From Flavobacterium oncorhynchi (GTDB lineage Bacteria; Bacteroidota; Bacteroidia; Flavobacteriales; Flavobacteriaceae): 64,000 nucleotides of DNA. A program made the translations under genes and the position numbers. The stretch's first letter is position 1, and each line of letters begins with the position of its first letter. Where the stretch lies: contig NZ_MUHA01000005.1 of the NCBI RefSeq assembly GCF_002217355.1, forward strand, positions 72,612-136,611, given 5' to 3'. Positions 51,118 to 61,389 of the stretch are shown here, piece by piece. The notes beneath the pieces were generated by a model. It did no database searches, was not told the DNA's origin, and was given only the letters and a program-made list of their open reading frames with translations.

Positions 51118-51369
51118 ATGGCAAATCATAAGTCAGCATTAAAAAGAATCAGAAGTAACGAAAAAAGAAGAGTTCTTAACAGATATCAACACAAAACTAC
51201 TCGTAACGCTATTAAAGCATTAAGATTAGCTACTGATAAATCTGATGCTACTGCAAAATTATCAACTGTAATTTCTATGATTGATAAATTAGCTAAAAAG
51301 AACATCATTCATGATAATAAAGCTTCTAACTTGAAGTCTAAATTAACGAAACATGTTGCTAAATTGTAA
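51118..51369 (+). CDS. rpsT: 30S ribosomal protein S20
   Basis: The 83-residue, strongly basic, helical protein starts MANHKSALKRIRSNEKRRVL, which fits S20. The helical C-terminal part has DKLAKKNIIHDNKASNLKSK. It binds 16S rRNA in the small subunit. The gene has no recognised promoter box of the TAnnTTTG type. A perfect palindrome overlaps its stop codon, and a terminator hairpin follows. Confidence 0.97.
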   Translation: MANHKSALKRIRSNEKRRVLNRYQHKTTRNAIKALRLATDKSDATAKLSTVISMIDKLAKKNIIHDNKASNLKSKLTKHVAKL

Positions 51370-51382
51370 TTAATTACAATTT
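51361..51382. repeat. Perfect 22-bp palindrome across the rpsT stop
   Basis: AAATTGTAATT and its complement AATTACAATTT abut with no spacer, spanning the rpsT stop codon. Confidence 0.55.
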
Positions 51383-51395
51383 CCTAAATATTAAG

Positions 51396-51420
51396 AAGTC
51401 CTCTTTTAGAGGACTTTTTT
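51396..51420 (+). terminator. Rho-independent terminator after rpsT
   Basis: AAGTCCTCT and AGAGGACTT form 9 pairs with a 3-nt loop, followed by a T run. Confidence 0.93.
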
Positions 51421-51526
51421 GTTGTTTAAAAATGAAAATCTTAAATTCAGTTTTAGGTGAGTTTTGAATTTAAGATTCTCTAATTATATCTTTTGTTCGT
51501 TTTTAGGAGTTAGTAATATCTTGTTT

Positions 51527-51943
51527 TTAATCGATGTCTATTTTCTTTTTGAGATATTCTAACATAGCCAGCGTAATTGGTTTTGAAAGAAAATCTATTA
51601 TTATAGGGTATTTTTTTGCTTTGGCTAAGTCGTCAGGATCAATTGTAGAAGATAAGACAATGACTTTTGCGCTGTTGAATTCTTTGTAGTCTGCTGAAAT
51701 GAAATGATCTAGAAATTCCCATCCACTCATAACTGGCATGTTTAAATCTAAAAAAATCAGCTCTGGTTTTTTGTTTACCTTATTTTTATTATTGGTGTAT
51801 TTTAAGGTGTTGAAATGGAGTAGTGCTTCTTCACCATTTTGAGCAGTGATAATTTCATGTGAAAATGATGATCTTGAAATTACTTTTTTGCATAGCATTA
51901 ATGTAATAGGGTCGTCGTCAATGCATAAAATTTGCTCAAGCAT
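51527..51943 (-). CDS. Single-domain response regulator
   Basis: The 138-residue protein is only a receiver domain, with acidic residues DDD near position 8, the phospho-acceptor Asp in ELIFLDLNMPVMSGWEFLDH near residue 65, and the Lys in DFLSKPITLAML near 120. It has no output domain and so probably acts by protein interaction. It lies 5 nt downstream of the PAS histidine kinase. Confidence 0.93.
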   Translation of the reverse strand: MLEQILCIDDDPITLMLCKKVISRSSFSHEIITAQNGEEALLHFNTLKYTNNKNKVNKKPELIFLDLNMPVMSGWEFLDHFISADYKEFNSAKVIVLSSTIDPDDLAKAKKYPIIIDFLSKPITLAMLEYLKKKIDID

Positions 51944-51948
51944 AGTGT

Positions 51949-53658
51949 TTAGTTTTTAAATGTTATCGTAAATGTTGTGCCTTTGTTGACTTCGCTCTCA
52001 ATACTAATCGTTCCGCCCATGGTTTCTACTTGAGATTTTACAAGATATAAACCTAGTCCTTTGCTGTCGGGATAATTGTGGAATCTCTGATAAAGGCCAA
52101 AAACCTTATCGCGATTTCGGTCTAGATCTATTCCAATTCCATTGTCTTTAAAGGTTAATGTAACTTGTTGGTCAATTTGTTCGGCGGTTATCGATATTTT
52201 TAATTTACGGTTTTCGGACTTGTATTTTATTGAGTTTGTAAGCAGGTTGAGTAAAATGCTTTCAATGTAAGCCTTGTTTGTGTTTAATAAAGGGACTTTT
52301 TCGAATTTTAATTTAATAATTGGTTTGTGCAGTTCAATTTGAAAAGAAAGCTGACTGAAAACATTTTCAAAAACTTCTTTTAACGAAACTTCTTCTTTTT
52401 GCATAGAAGGATTGTCTTTTATGATTATGACTTTTACTAAATCATTAATTGTTTCATTTAATAGATGAGTTGATTTTGTAAAACCTCCTAAAATCTCTTG
52501 CAGTTCAGTATTCTCAATAGGAATATCTTCGATAAGATTTAAAAGTCCAATTAAGTTAGATAATGGAGCTCGTAAATTGTGTGATGTGATGTATGAGAAT
52601 TGTTTTAAGTCCTTATTGTTTTGTGTTAGTTCACGAATTAAGTGCTCTTTTTCAGTTTCTAGTGTCTTTTCATCAGTAATATCTCTTTGAATAGAAATCC
52701 AGTGTGATATCAAACCTTCGTTATTAAAAATAGGAATCATGGAGAAACGTACCCAGTATTCTTCTTTTTTCTTAGTGTAACTAATTGTTTCTATCAGGCA
52801 TTCTTCTTCATTCTTGATGGCTCTTAAGAGTTTTTTTAGTTCATCTGAGTCAGATTTTGGTCCTTTGAAGATATTTGGAGATTTTCCGATTATTTCATTT
52901 GATCCATAGCCGGACATTTGAGAGAAAGCTGGGTTAACATAAACTATTTTTGGTATTTTACGATCGACAGAATTGGCTTCGGTAATTAAAATTGAATCTT
53001 TAGATTGTGTGATTACGGTTTCTAGTAGTTTTAATCGTTGTTCTTCTTCTTTTTGTTTGGTAATATCTTGTATTGCACCAATCATTCTGATAGCTCTTCC
53101 GTTTTCATCTTTTAGTAAAAAACCTCTGTCTAAAACATACTTGTAGCTTCCATCGGCGCATCTAAAACGGTATTGATCCTGCCATTTTTCTGTTTTTTGC
53201 TCAATAAAAGAGTATAATTTAATAGACATTCTAATGCTGTCTTCAGGATGAATTTTGTCAAACCACCACTTTGAAGTTTTTCCAACTTCTTCAGGGTTGT
53301 ATCCAAAAACGCTCTCAATTCCTTTGTTCCAATTTATTCTGTCTTCTTGTATTTTCCAATCCCAAATAGTATCACTTGTTGCTTTTGCAACGATGTCATA
53401 TTTTTCGTTGGATTCTTTAATTTCTTCGTTTGTTTTTTTTAGTTTCTTAAAAATTGAAATATTTCTATTTTCATTTTTTGTGAGTATGTATTTGAAAATA
53501 AGTCCTGTAGTCAGGATAAGAAAAATGTCCTTTAAATAAAATAAATAAGAATATTTTGACTGAAAAAAGTATTTAATGAGTAGATTATGGCACACTGTTG
53601 CCATAATTAGTGATATGATAACGTAAACAAGAGTAATTAGGAGAGTTTTACTTTTCAT
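51949..53658 (-). CDS. PAS-domain sensor histidine kinase
   Basis: The 569-residue kinase has two N-terminal membrane segments (about 7-30 and 38-60), then two PAS domains. The first is near 85-205 (KATSDTIWDWKIQEDRINWN), ending in a PAC motif (MIGAIQDITKQKEEE). The second is near 210-330 (YVNPAFSQMSGYGSNEIIG), ending with HWISIQRDITDEK. The dimerisation helix has the phospho-acceptor His in QFSYITSHNLRAPLSNLIG near 360. The ATP-binding domain has LLNLLTNSIKYKS, DNGIGIDLDRN and GLGLYLVKSQVET. The SHNLRAP form of the H-box is frequent in Bacteroidota. The receiver gene follows at 5 nt. Confidence 0.93.
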   Translation of the reverse strand: MKSKTLLITLVYVIISLIMATVCHNLLIKYFFQSKYSYLFYLKDIFLILTTGLIFKYILTKNENRNISIFKKLKKTNEEIKESNEKYDIVAKATSDTIWDWKIQEDRINWNKGIESVFGYNPEEVGKTSKWWFDKIHPEDSIRMSIKLYSFIEQKTEKWQDQYRFRCADGSYKYVLDRGFLLKDENGRAIRMIGAIQDITKQKEEEQRLKLLETVITQSKDSILITEANSVDRKIPKIVYVNPAFSQMSGYGSNEIIGKSPNIFKGPKSDSDELKKLLRAIKNEEECLIETISYTKKKEEYWVRFSMIPIFNNEGLISHWISIQRDITDEKTLETEKEHLIRELTQNNKDLKQFSYITSHNLRAPLSNLIGLLNLIEDIPIENTELQEILGGFTKSTHLLNETINDLVKVIIIKDNPSMQKEEVSLKEVFENVFSQLSFQIELHKPIIKLKFEKVPLLNTNKAYIESILLNLLTNSIKYKSENRKLKISITAEQIDQQVTLTFKDNGIGIDLDRNRDKVFGLYQRFHNYPDSKGLGLYLVKSQVETMGGTISIESEVNKGTTFTITFKN

Positions 53659-53662
53659 TACT

Positions 53663-53670
53663 CAAATATA
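53663..53670 (-). promoter_or_regulatory. TAnnTTTG -7 box close to the PAS kinase start
   Basis: The minus strand reads TATATTTG only 4 nt before the ATG at 53658, suggesting a very short or absent 5' leader if it is used. Confidence 0.4.
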
Positions 53671-53799
53671 GTTAAATTAACCATAACTAAACAATAAGTA
53701 AAGTTCATTTTGATGCCTAATTTAACATTGATTTAATGAACTAATTACTTGTATATACGCAAACTATCACAGAAACGTTTTTTTTTAGAAAATAAAGTG

Positions 53800-53807
53800 T
53801 ACTTTTG
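53800..53807 (+). promoter_or_regulatory. TAnnTTTG -7 box for typA
   Basis: TACTTTTG lies 19 nt upstream of the ATG at 53827. No TTG is found at the -33 position. Confidence 0.6.
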
Positions 53808-53826
53808 CACCCATTAAAAAACACAA

Positions 53827-55623
53827 ATGGAATCTATTAGAAATATTGCAATTATTGCCCACGTCGATCACGGTAAGACCACTTTGGTTGATAAAATTAT
53901 GTATCACTGTCAATTATTTCGTGACAACGAAAACACAGGTGATTTAATTCTTGATAATAACGATTTAGAGCGTGAGAGAGGTATTACTATTACTTCTAAA
54001 AACGTTTCTGTTCAGTATAAAGGAACAAAAATCAATATTATCGATACTCCTGGCCACGCGGATTTTGGAGGTGAAGTAGAACGTGTATTGAACATGGCCG
54101 ATGGTGTATGTTTATTAGTGGATGCCTTTGAAGGTCCTATGCCGCAAACTCGTTTTGTATTACAAAAAGCTATTGATTTAGGTTTGAAGCCTTGTGTAGT
54201 TATCAATAAAGTTGATAAAGAAAACTGTACTCCTGAAGAAGTTCATGAAAAAGTTTTTGACTTAATGTTTGAATTAGGTGCTACAGAAGAGCAGTTAGAT
54301 TTCCCAACTGTTTATGGTTCTGCTAAAAACAACTGGATGTCTGACGATTGGAAAAACCAAACAGAAAACATTGAGCCTTTATTAGACATGGTTATTGCAA
54401 ATGTACCAGCTCCTAAAGTTTCTGAAGGAACTCCTCAAATGTTAATTACATCTTTAGATTTCTCTGCTTTTACTGGGCGTATCGCTATTGGTCGTTTAGA
54501 AAGAGGTATTTTGAAAGAAGGTATGGCAATCTCTTTAGTAAAGAGAGATGGTACGGTTACGAAATCAAGAATCAAAGAATTACATACTTTTGAAGGTCTT
54601 GGACGTAAAAAAGTAGCTGAAGTAATTGCAGGTGATATTTGTGCCGTAGTTGGTATTGATGGTTTTGAAATTGGTGATACTATTGCTGATAACGAAAACC
54701 CTGAAGGTTTAGCTTCTATTGCTATTGATGAGCCTACAATGAGTATGTTGTTTACAATTAATGACTCACCTTTCTTTGGTAAAGAAGGTAAATTTGTAAC
54801 TTCTCGTCATATTAGAGAAAGATTGACAAAAGAATTAGAGAAAAACTTAGCGATGAAGTTAGGTGAAACTGATTCTGCAGATAAATTTATGGTTTTTGGT
54901 CGTGGTGTACTTCACTTATCTGTTCTTATTGAAACAATGAGAAGAGAAGGTTATGAGTTACAAATTGGTCAGCCGCAAGTAATCATCAAAGAAATCGATG
55001 GTAAAAAATGTGAGCCAATTGAAGAATTAACAATCGATTTACCAGAAAACCTTTCAGGTAGAGCAGTTGAATTCGTAACAGTTCGTAAAGGTGAAATGTT
55101 AAGTATGGAGACTAAAGGTGAGCGTATGATCATTAAATTTAATATTCCTTCACGTGGAATTATTGGTTTAAGAAATCAATTGCTTACTGCTACAGCTGGT
55201 GAAGCTATTATGTCACACCGTTTTATTGGATATGAGCCTTACAAAGGAGAAATTTCTGGACGTAACAAAGGTTCATTGATTTCTATGGAAAAAGGAAAAG
55301 CTATTCCTTATTCTATCGATAAATTACAAGATCGTGGTAAGTTTTTTGTTGAACCAAATGCTGAAATTTATGAAGGTCAGGTAATTGGAGAAAACTCTCG
55401 TAGTGATGATATGTGTGTGAATGTAACTAAAGAGAAAAAACAATCTAACGTTCGTTCATCTGGAGCTGATGAAAAAGCTAGAATTATCCCTCCGATTATT
55501 TTCTCTCTTGAAGAAGCTTTAGAGTACATTCAAAAAGATGAGTATGTAGAGGTAACACCAAAATCTATTCGTCTAAGAAAAATCTATTTGACTGAAACTG
55601 ATAGAAAAAGATTTAAAGTTTAA
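53827..55623 (+). CDS. typA: Translational GTPase TypA/BipA
   Basis: TypA/BipA is a ribosome-associated GTPase acting in 50S assembly and stress translation. The 598-residue protein has the G-domain motifs [17 protein letters not shown] (G1), [11 protein letters not shown] (G2), [17 protein letters not shown] (G3) and [10 protein letters not shown] (G4). Domain 2 and the BipA-specific C-terminal region ([39 protein letters not shown]) follow. The length is typical. It is monocistronic, with its own promoter and a terminator. Confidence 0.97.
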   Translation: MESIRNIAIIAHVDHGKTTLVDKIMYHCQLFRDNENTGDLILDNNDLERERGITITSKNVSVQYKGTKINIIDTPGHADFGGEVERVLNMADGVCLLVDAFEGPMPQTRFVLQKAIDLGLKPCVVINKVDKENCTPEEVHEKVFDLMFELGATEEQLDFPTVYGSAKNNWMSDDWKNQTENIEPLLDMVIANVPAPKVSEGTPQMLITSLDFSAFTGRIAIGRLERGILKEGMAISLVKRDGTVTKSRIKELHTFEGLGRKKVAEVIAGDICAVVGIDGFEIGDTIADNENPEGLASIAIDEPTMSMLFTINDSPFFGKEGKFVTSRHIRERLTKELEKNLAMKLGETDSADKFMVFGRGVLHLSVLIETMRREGYELQIGQPQVIIKEIDGKKCEPIEELTIDLPENLSGRAVEFVTVRKGEMLSMETKGERMIIKFNIPSRGIIGLRNQLLTATAGEAIMSHRFIGYEPYKGEISGRNKGSLISMEKGKAIPYSIDKLQDRGKFFVEPNAEIYEGQVIGENSRSDDMCVNVTKEKKQSNVRSSGADEKARIIPPIIFSLEEALEYIQKDEYVEVTPKSIRLRKIYLTETDRKRFKV

Positions 55624-55642
55624 TAATTTTAAATTTCAATAT

Positions 55643-55683
55643 AAAAAATCCCAAATTCCATTATGGAGTTTGGGATTTTTTTT
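55643..55683 (+). terminator. Rho-independent terminator after typA
   Basis: AAAAATCCCAAA and TTTGGGATTTTT pair around a loop, followed by a long T run. Confidence 0.93.
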
Positions 55684-55798
55684 TACCTGTAGGTTTTAAA
55701 AACTTGTCGGGTTATTTTTTTAGGGGATTTGCTTTTCCAATATCTTAGAATGACAAATCATTAGAATTTGGAATTGAAATTTTGGAATTTTTAAAAAG

Positions 55799-58700
55799 TT
55801 ACCTTTTTAAACTAAAATGTCCTTTTGTTTCTGTGCCATTTCCTAGTTTAGCAGAGTACCAATAATCATCGGCGGGCATTATGTTTCCAGCAAAAGTTCC
55901 ATCCCAACCAATGTCTGAAGGTTTAAGTTGTTTTATAAGCTTACCATATCGGTCAAAAACATGAATTATTGAGTTTCTGTTTACATCAGTATTTAAGCCT
56001 AGAATATTCCAGTAATCATTATACCCATCAGCATTTGGAGTGAAGAATTTAGGCGCACCAACAATCGCTGTTGATTTACTAACCAAACCACAACCATTTA
56101 TATCTTTAATGTAAACTTCATGAACTCCAAATGCTACATTTTCAAAAGTGCTAGAAGTTTGAAAAGGACCATCAGCGTTGTCTAAGCTATATTCGTAAGA
56201 TCCAGGTCCACTCGCATCTACTATGATTGTTTTTGTGTTTGAATCATTTCCATCTTCTATACTTATTTTATTTATTTGTGCCACATTTGAGGCAGATACT
56301 TTGATAGTTCTAATTGTACTACAATTTGAAAGAGAAGTAACTTCTACGGTATAGGTTCCTTCTTTGTTAACATCTATACTCGCCTGTATTTCATCTGGTA
56401 AAATTTCTCCATCCTTTTTCCAAATATAGCTGTAGCTATCAATAGGTGTTCCGTCATTAATTCCTGCGTTAAGTTTTACAAAGAATGTGGATAAGTTAGA
56501 ACATATTAATTGGTCGTCCCTATGATTTTCATTTGTATCAATGTTCGGAATTGGTATTACTTGTAAAGTAATATAAGAACCAAGACCATAACATGAATTA
56601 TCAAGATTGTTTTCTATTCGAGCCCATATTTTTTGTTGGTCTGGAGATCCAATATTTCTGTAAGTTGTTGTATTAGTTATTTTATTTATTTCGGATAAAG
56701 CATCACTTTCTGTGTTGTAATAAGATATCGAATATAAAGATACAGGCGCAGGAAGTAATGTTTTTAAATCATCGGAAACACTGTCAAAATTAAAAGTTGC
56801 TATTCCGTCTTTGTCGTCATTTTGACTATCTAAATAATCGTCACATACAGAAAAGGTACGATTGTAGCTGCTTGGGATTTTGGTTGCTGACACGATTAGA
56901 TTTAATTCACCAACTGAAAAACAGCCATTTGAATTTTCGATTCTTACCCAAATTGTACCACTTGTACTAGAGTAAGCAATAGGGTTACTGATTATGTAGG
57001 TTGCATCTTTGGTATTTGCTCCAGATAAAGAAGTATAGTAACTAAATGCTTCATTAGTGTAATTTGTTGAAAAGAAACTCTGCTTTTCTGTTAAATTAAA
57101 TGTAGATAACCCACCAGCAGTATCATCACATTGTATTAAACTTACTGTAGGTATTATTGATGGAATTGGTGAAACAGATAAAGCAGCTTCTCTTGAAGTT
57201 AAACCGCAAAGGTTTCCGTTTTTGCTTAACAATACACGATATTTATAGTTTTGCATTGTAAGCATCAGGTTTTTTACTAAGAGTGAACTTGTTGTACTGC
57301 CAGAGTAATTTGTATTGTCGACAATATTAGTCCAAAGAGTTCCATTAGTAGATAATTGCCATTGATAACCATCTAATTGATTTGTGCTTATTGTAAATGT
57401 TGCACTTTGTGTTTCGCAGTTCGATTGATTAACTGGTTGTGTTGTTATTGAAATTTTGGAAGCAATTAAATAAGCGCTGTTAGGAGTTGTGTATCCGTCT
57501 GTTTTATTTGTAACAAGACCTTTGTAATTTAATATCGTTGGGGCATCGCCAAGTACTCCATCGTTGTTGCTATCTGTAAAACCAGCATCAGTAACGTCAT
57601 TGCAGGAGTCTCCATCGCTATCCAGATCAAGATAGTTTGGAATTCCATCATTATCAGTATCTGCAATAATATAATTAAGAATGCCACTTTCAGGGAATGT
57701 TTCTAAAGCATCATAAAAACCATTTACACCAAAAGATATAGGACTGCCATCGATCATGCCGTCGTTATTGACATCTAACGAATTATTTCCTGACTCAATT
57801 AAATCATAAATTCCATCATTATCACTATCGAGGTCTTTATAATCTGGATTGGTATTATAACCATAGTTGTTTTGATCATTATCTGAATATACAGGATTTA
57901 GTCCAGGTTCAAATGCATCATCTAGCCCATTTTTATTAGTGTCAATGCCTGAATAAACTTTGAAATTTTTTCCTTGAGCTTCAATTGTGTCAGGAATCCC
58001 ATCATTATCACTATCTAAATCGAAATAATCAGGAACATTGTCAGAATCGAAATCATTGTTATAATATTTATTAAATGTAAACACTGCTCTGTTAATATTT
58101 ATATCAGATAGATTGGTATGTATAAATGTAATAGAATTTGTTAAATAAGAAACTATGTTCAGAACTAGAATTCCAGGTTGTGCTGGATTATTGTGTGCGT
58201 ATCTAAATCTTATTTCAGAAGAAGTAAATTCTGTTACATCACTTTCGTAAACGCCATCAAAATTGGTGTCAATGAGTATTTGATTTACTGGATTTTGTAC
58301 CGTAATAGTTTTGTCAAATGGAACTTTTAGAATAAAATCACCCTCATTATTTAAGTACTCTGATGGAGGAGTGATTTGTATACCTGGAGAATCTATTCCG
58401 ATATATTGAAATACAATAGTTTCTGGTTTTGTTAGGTTTAATGTATAGGTTAGACTATTTGTCTTACCAGCTGGAACTTCAGAAACAAAACCGTAATATG
58501 GTTTTCCTTTTATTGTGCCATTTCCCACAATTGTTGCTGAAAATTCTGAACTCATTAGCGGATTTGATTGGTTTATAGAAAGTATGCCGCTTTCAGTTCT
58601 ATTGGTAATTCCATCATTGTCCCAGTCTTCATCTATATTGTTATTTGTGCCATCATTATCCGTATCTAATGGACAAATATTCACTGGAATATCATTTGAA

Positions 58701-59026
58701 TGTTCAGAGGTTCCTGTAGAGGATTGTATAGCTGTTACAGTATAGTATCCAGCCTGTGTTGGTACGTAACTACTAGTCGTTGCTGAAGGAATTGGAGTAT
58801 TGTTAAAATACCATTGATATGCAGTAAAGTTCGAAGCATTAGCTACGGTAAGCTTTGTATTTGGAATACAAGGCGGAATAGCATTGTTTACTTTTTCAAA
58901 CAAAACTTGCACAGACCCAATTCCTGCAGTGACGGCAGTTAATTTTTTAGTAAGATTTGCTGTGCTTGTTTGAGCAAAGCTATAAGTACAAAACAAAATA
59001 AAGAAAAGGAATACTTTTTTTTTCAT
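55799..59026 (-). CDS. T9SS type B sorting domain adhesin-like protein
   Basis: The 1075-residue protein is exported by Sec (signal peptide ending ...SFAQT) and then by the type IX system. Its C terminus, PKFFTPNADGYNDYWNILGL then KGHFSLKR, is the type B (gliding-associated) sorting domain. The middle part holds thrombospondin-type-3-like calcium repeats (about 115-500; DTDNDGTNNNIDEDWDNDGI, DLDSDNDGIPDT). An Ig-like domain (about 525-620, PVNQSNCETQSATF) is followed by two CDD-type modules (about 625-820). It is probably a cell-surface adhesin. It follows the 774-residue paralogue by 23 nt. Confidence 0.88.
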   Translation of the reverse strand: MKKKVFLFFILFCTYSFAQTSTANLTKKLTAVTAGIGSVQVLFEKVNNAIPPCIPNTKLTVANASNFTAYQWYFNNTPIPSATTSSYVPTQAGYYTVTAIQSSTGTSEHSNDIPVNICPLDTDNDGTNNNIDEDWDNDGITNRTESGILSINQSNPLMSSEFSATIVGNGTIKGKPYYGFVSEVPAGKTNSLTYTLNLTKPETIVFQYIGIDSPGIQITPPSEYLNNEGDFILKVPFDKTITVQNPVNQILIDTNFDGVYESDVTEFTSSEIRFRYAHNNPAQPGILVLNIVSYLTNSITFIHTNLSDININRAVFTFNKYYNNDFDSDNVPDYFDLDSDNDGIPDTIEAQGKNFKVYSGIDTNKNGLDDAFEPGLNPVYSDNDQNNYGYNTNPDYKDLDSDNDGIYDLIESGNNSLDVNNDGMIDGSPISFGVNGFYDALETFPESGILNYIIADTDNDGIPNYLDLDSDGDSCNDVTDAGFTDSNNDGVLGDAPTILNYKGLVTNKTDGYTTPNSAYLIASKISITTQPVNQSNCETQSATFTISTNQLDGYQWQLSTNGTLWTNIVDNTNYSGSTTSSLLVKNLMLTMQNYKYRVLLSKNGNLCGLTSREAALSVSPIPSIIPTVSLIQCDDTAGGLSTFNLTEKQSFFSTNYTNEAFSYYTSLSGANTKDATYIISNPIAYSSTSGTIWVRIENSNGCFSVGELNLIVSATKIPSSYNRTFSVCDDYLDSQNDDKDGIATFNFDSVSDDLKTLLPAPVSLYSISYYNTESDALSEINKITNTTTYRNIGSPDQQKIWARIENNLDNSCYGLGSYITLQVIPIPNIDTNENHRDDQLICSNLSTFFVKLNAGINDGTPIDSYSYIWKKDGEILPDEIQASIDVNKEGTYTVEVTSLSNCSTIRTIKVSASNVAQINKISIEDGNDSNTKTIIVDASGPGSYEYSLDNADGPFQTSSTFENVAFGVHEVYIKDINGCGLVSKSTAIVGAPKFFTPNADGYNDYWNILGLNTDVNRNSIIHVFDRYGKLIKQLKPSDIGWDGTFAGNIMPADDYWYSAKLGNGTETKGHFSLKR

Positions 59027-59049
59027 GTTATAAAAATAGCAAAAGAAAC

Positions 59050-61374
59050 TTATCTTTTTAAACTAAAATGACCTTTTACATTTTTACCAGTAATAAAAGT
59101 TAGGGTAAACCAATAATCATCAGAGGGAAGCTGCTGGCCATTAAAAATTCCATTCCAGCCAATGCTGTTTTGATTCATTTCTTTCAGTAATTTTCCGTAG
59201 CGATCAAAAACATAGATTTTAAAATTAGGAAGATGTTCGATGTCATTGATAAACCATAAATCATTATATCCGTCTCCGTTTGGTGTGAAAAATCTTGGAT
59301 AATCTAGTACATATATCGTGATATTGTTTGATAATCCACAGCCATTTTTGTCTCTGGCAACAGCATTATAAGTGCCGGCAGCTACTCTGGTAAATAACGG
59401 ATCATCTTGAAAAGTAATGCCGTCTAATGAAAATTCGTAGTCTCCAACTCCAGTATATTCTAACAAAACGGAATTATCGTTCCCTGAAAAATCTTTTACA
59501 GTCGATCCTGTCAATGTTGCAGGTTCTGATAAAATAACTTTGAAAGTTTTAGTTTTTTTACAGCCATTTGCATTTGTTACAGTTACGACGTAATCTCCCG
59601 GAGCAGTAACAGTTAATGAATTTGTGGGATTTCCCGGTGCAGTATTCCAAGAGTAACTGCTAAAACTAGAATCAACAGTTAGCGTTACATCACTATTTTT
59701 ACATATAAAAACAGATTCATTCTCAAAATTTGGCGGGTCAAATGTGTTTACGACAAGAGGAACTGGAATAATATCGTAACAATCTGGTCCGTTTACAACT
59801 CTGCCATAAATAGTTTGATTGAATGCAGTTGTGTTTCTAAAAATATTTGGTAACTGATTTGTTTCTGTTACAGCATCATTTGCGGTTACATAGTAATTAA
59901 CAGTTAATCCAGATGTAAGACCAAGCTGTGGCGTAACTTCATTATTCAAATCAAATTGATACAATCCATCTTGAGTTTGATCTTGGTCGCAAGTACTTAT
60001 CGGATTTGGGTCAGTAATAGATGTATTTGCAATTTCTAAAGTTACTTGAGCAATTTTAGAGCATCCAAATTGATTTTCAAGACGTGCATAAACAATTTGA
60101 TTAGGGATATTATTAACATATCGGTTTGGAGATGCGATTTTATTTGTTTTGTTCTGAGCATCGGTCAGTGTTTCATAAAAGCCTTCATTTAAAATAGAAG
60201 CAACATTATTTTTTATAATATTGTTTACTTTGCTTAAATCAAAAATCGAAATCCCGTCTGTATTATCGTCACATTGCAGTAAAGAGGTATCTGTTGATTG
60301 GATTTCTAAAGCATAGTCTATTTTTATTTCACCAACTAAGCTACACGTTGAGGGTGTTATCGTAACTTCTACCTTGTAGTTTCCAGGGGTAGTAACAGTG
60401 TAAGTTGGTGTTGTTGCAACTTGAACATTGTCTTTGAACCATTTATAGGAATAAGCTGTTGATAATTTTGGATCAAGTAAATAGGTGTCTCCAAAACATA
60501 GCGGATTATCAGTAGCCGATGTTCTATTTGCTCCAAAGTCTATTTTTGAAGCAAAACTTCCAGCTTGTAAAAAAACTGCGGAGTCATAATAGCGTTGGTC
60601 TGCATCAGCAACAACTAGTTTAATATGATAGGTTTTTCCTTTGGTTACTGCAGTTTGAGCCGTCATAACTACGGTTTGCCCTGCATAATTAATAGGGCTT
60701 GTATTGTTGTTTAGACCGTTGAAATAATTTTCGTTTGAAGCAGAACAGCCAGGATATGGGCTTCCGTTTGGTCTTGTGCCGGGTTCAATTTTAGGGCGTA
60801 CATTTACAGAGGAAACAGGAGTATTTGTATTTGGTAACACTGCCAAGTTTTTATAAGGATCAGCAGTGTCGGCTTCTTTGATTAAAAAAGCAAAACCATC
60901 AGAGTACTCGCAGGGGTAAGAATATTGATATTCATTTGATGCAAAAATATAATTAAAACTTAGGAAATCAGTTAAAGGCACAAAATCAAATTCAAGAACA
61001 GTTGCATTTATAGAATTTATACCCAGTAACTGATTCAAATCTGAATCTCCGGTCCAAAATGGACTTCCGCCTCCCATATTACTGACATAGGGTCCAATTG
61101 CTTCTGTACTGGTAGAAGTCGTTAAAACAATCCCTTCTGAAAAAGGAAAGCTACTTGTACCAGCATTAAAATATGCAAAACTTTTTTTGTTCGAAGTAAA
61201 GTTATCTCCTTTTCCAGATGCATTTGAGGCATTGGCACAAGAACTATTAACTAAAATATCTTCAATTAACTGTGTTGGTGTTTTTGTATCGTCAATAGTT
61301 ATAACCTGCGCACTCATCTTTGCAGACAAACAGCATAAAAATAGAATAAATAAAAAACGTTTTGCTGGAATCAT
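59050..61374 (-). CDS. T9SS type B sorting domain protein with choice-of-anchor L domain
   Basis: The 774-residue protein has a signal peptide (ending ...SAKMSAQ). The choice-of-anchor L domain spans about residues 25-280, with FPFSEGIVLTTSTSTEAIGP, FDFVPLTDFLSFNYIFASNE and GKTYHIKLVVADADQRYYDSA. Two CDD-type modules follow, ...LQCDDNTDGISIFDLSKVNN near 365 and TCDQDQTQDGLYQFDLNNEV near 460. The type B sorting domain at the C terminus has FTPNGDGYNDLWFINDI and ends KGHFSLKR, matching the paralogue downstream. It is likely cell-surface or secreted. A TAnnTTTG box lies 7 nt upstream, inside a short inverted repeat. Confidence 0.88.
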   Translation of the reverse strand: MIPAKRFLFILFLCCLSAKMSAQVITIDDTKTPTQLIEDILVNSSCANASNASGKGDNFTSNKKSFAYFNAGTSSFPFSEGIVLTTSTSTEAIGPYVSNMGGGSPFWTGDSDLNQLLGINSINATVLEFDFVPLTDFLSFNYIFASNEYQYSYPCEYSDGFAFLIKEADTADPYKNLAVLPNTNTPVSSVNVRPKIEPGTRPNGSPYPGCSASNENYFNGLNNNTSPINYAGQTVVMTAQTAVTKGKTYHIKLVVADADQRYYDSAVFLQAGSFASKIDFGANRTSATDNPLCFGDTYLLDPKLSTAYSYKWFKDNVQVATTPTYTVTTPGNYKVEVTITPSTCSLVGEIKIDYALEIQSTDTSLLQCDDNTDGISIFDLSKVNNIIKNNVASILNEGFYETLTDAQNKTNKIASPNRYVNNIPNQIVYARLENQFGCSKIAQVTLEIANTSITDPNPISTCDQDQTQDGLYQFDLNNEVTPQLGLTSGLTVNYYVTANDAVTETNQLPNIFRNTTAFNQTIYGRVVNGPDCYDIIPVPLVVNTFDPPNFENESVFICKNSDVTLTVDSSFSSYSWNTAPGNPTNSLTVTAPGDYVVTVTNANGCKKTKTFKVILSEPATLTGSTVKDFSGNDNSVLLEYTGVGDYEFSLDGITFQDDPLFTRVAAGTYNAVARDKNGCGLSNNITIYVLDYPRFFTPNGDGYNDLWFINDIEHLPNFKIYVFDRYGKLLKEMNQNSIGWNGIFNGQQLPSDDYWFTLTFITGKNVKGHFSLKR

Positions 61375-61381
61375 AGTATAA

Positions 61382-61389
61382 CAAATATA
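61382..61389 (-). promoter_or_regulatory. TAnnTTTG -7 box within an AGTATA/TATACT palindrome
   Basis: The minus strand reads TATATTTG, 7 nt before the ATG at 61374 and inside the gap of 15 nt to the ABC permease. It would give a near-leaderless transcript or overlap an operator. Confidence 0.4.
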
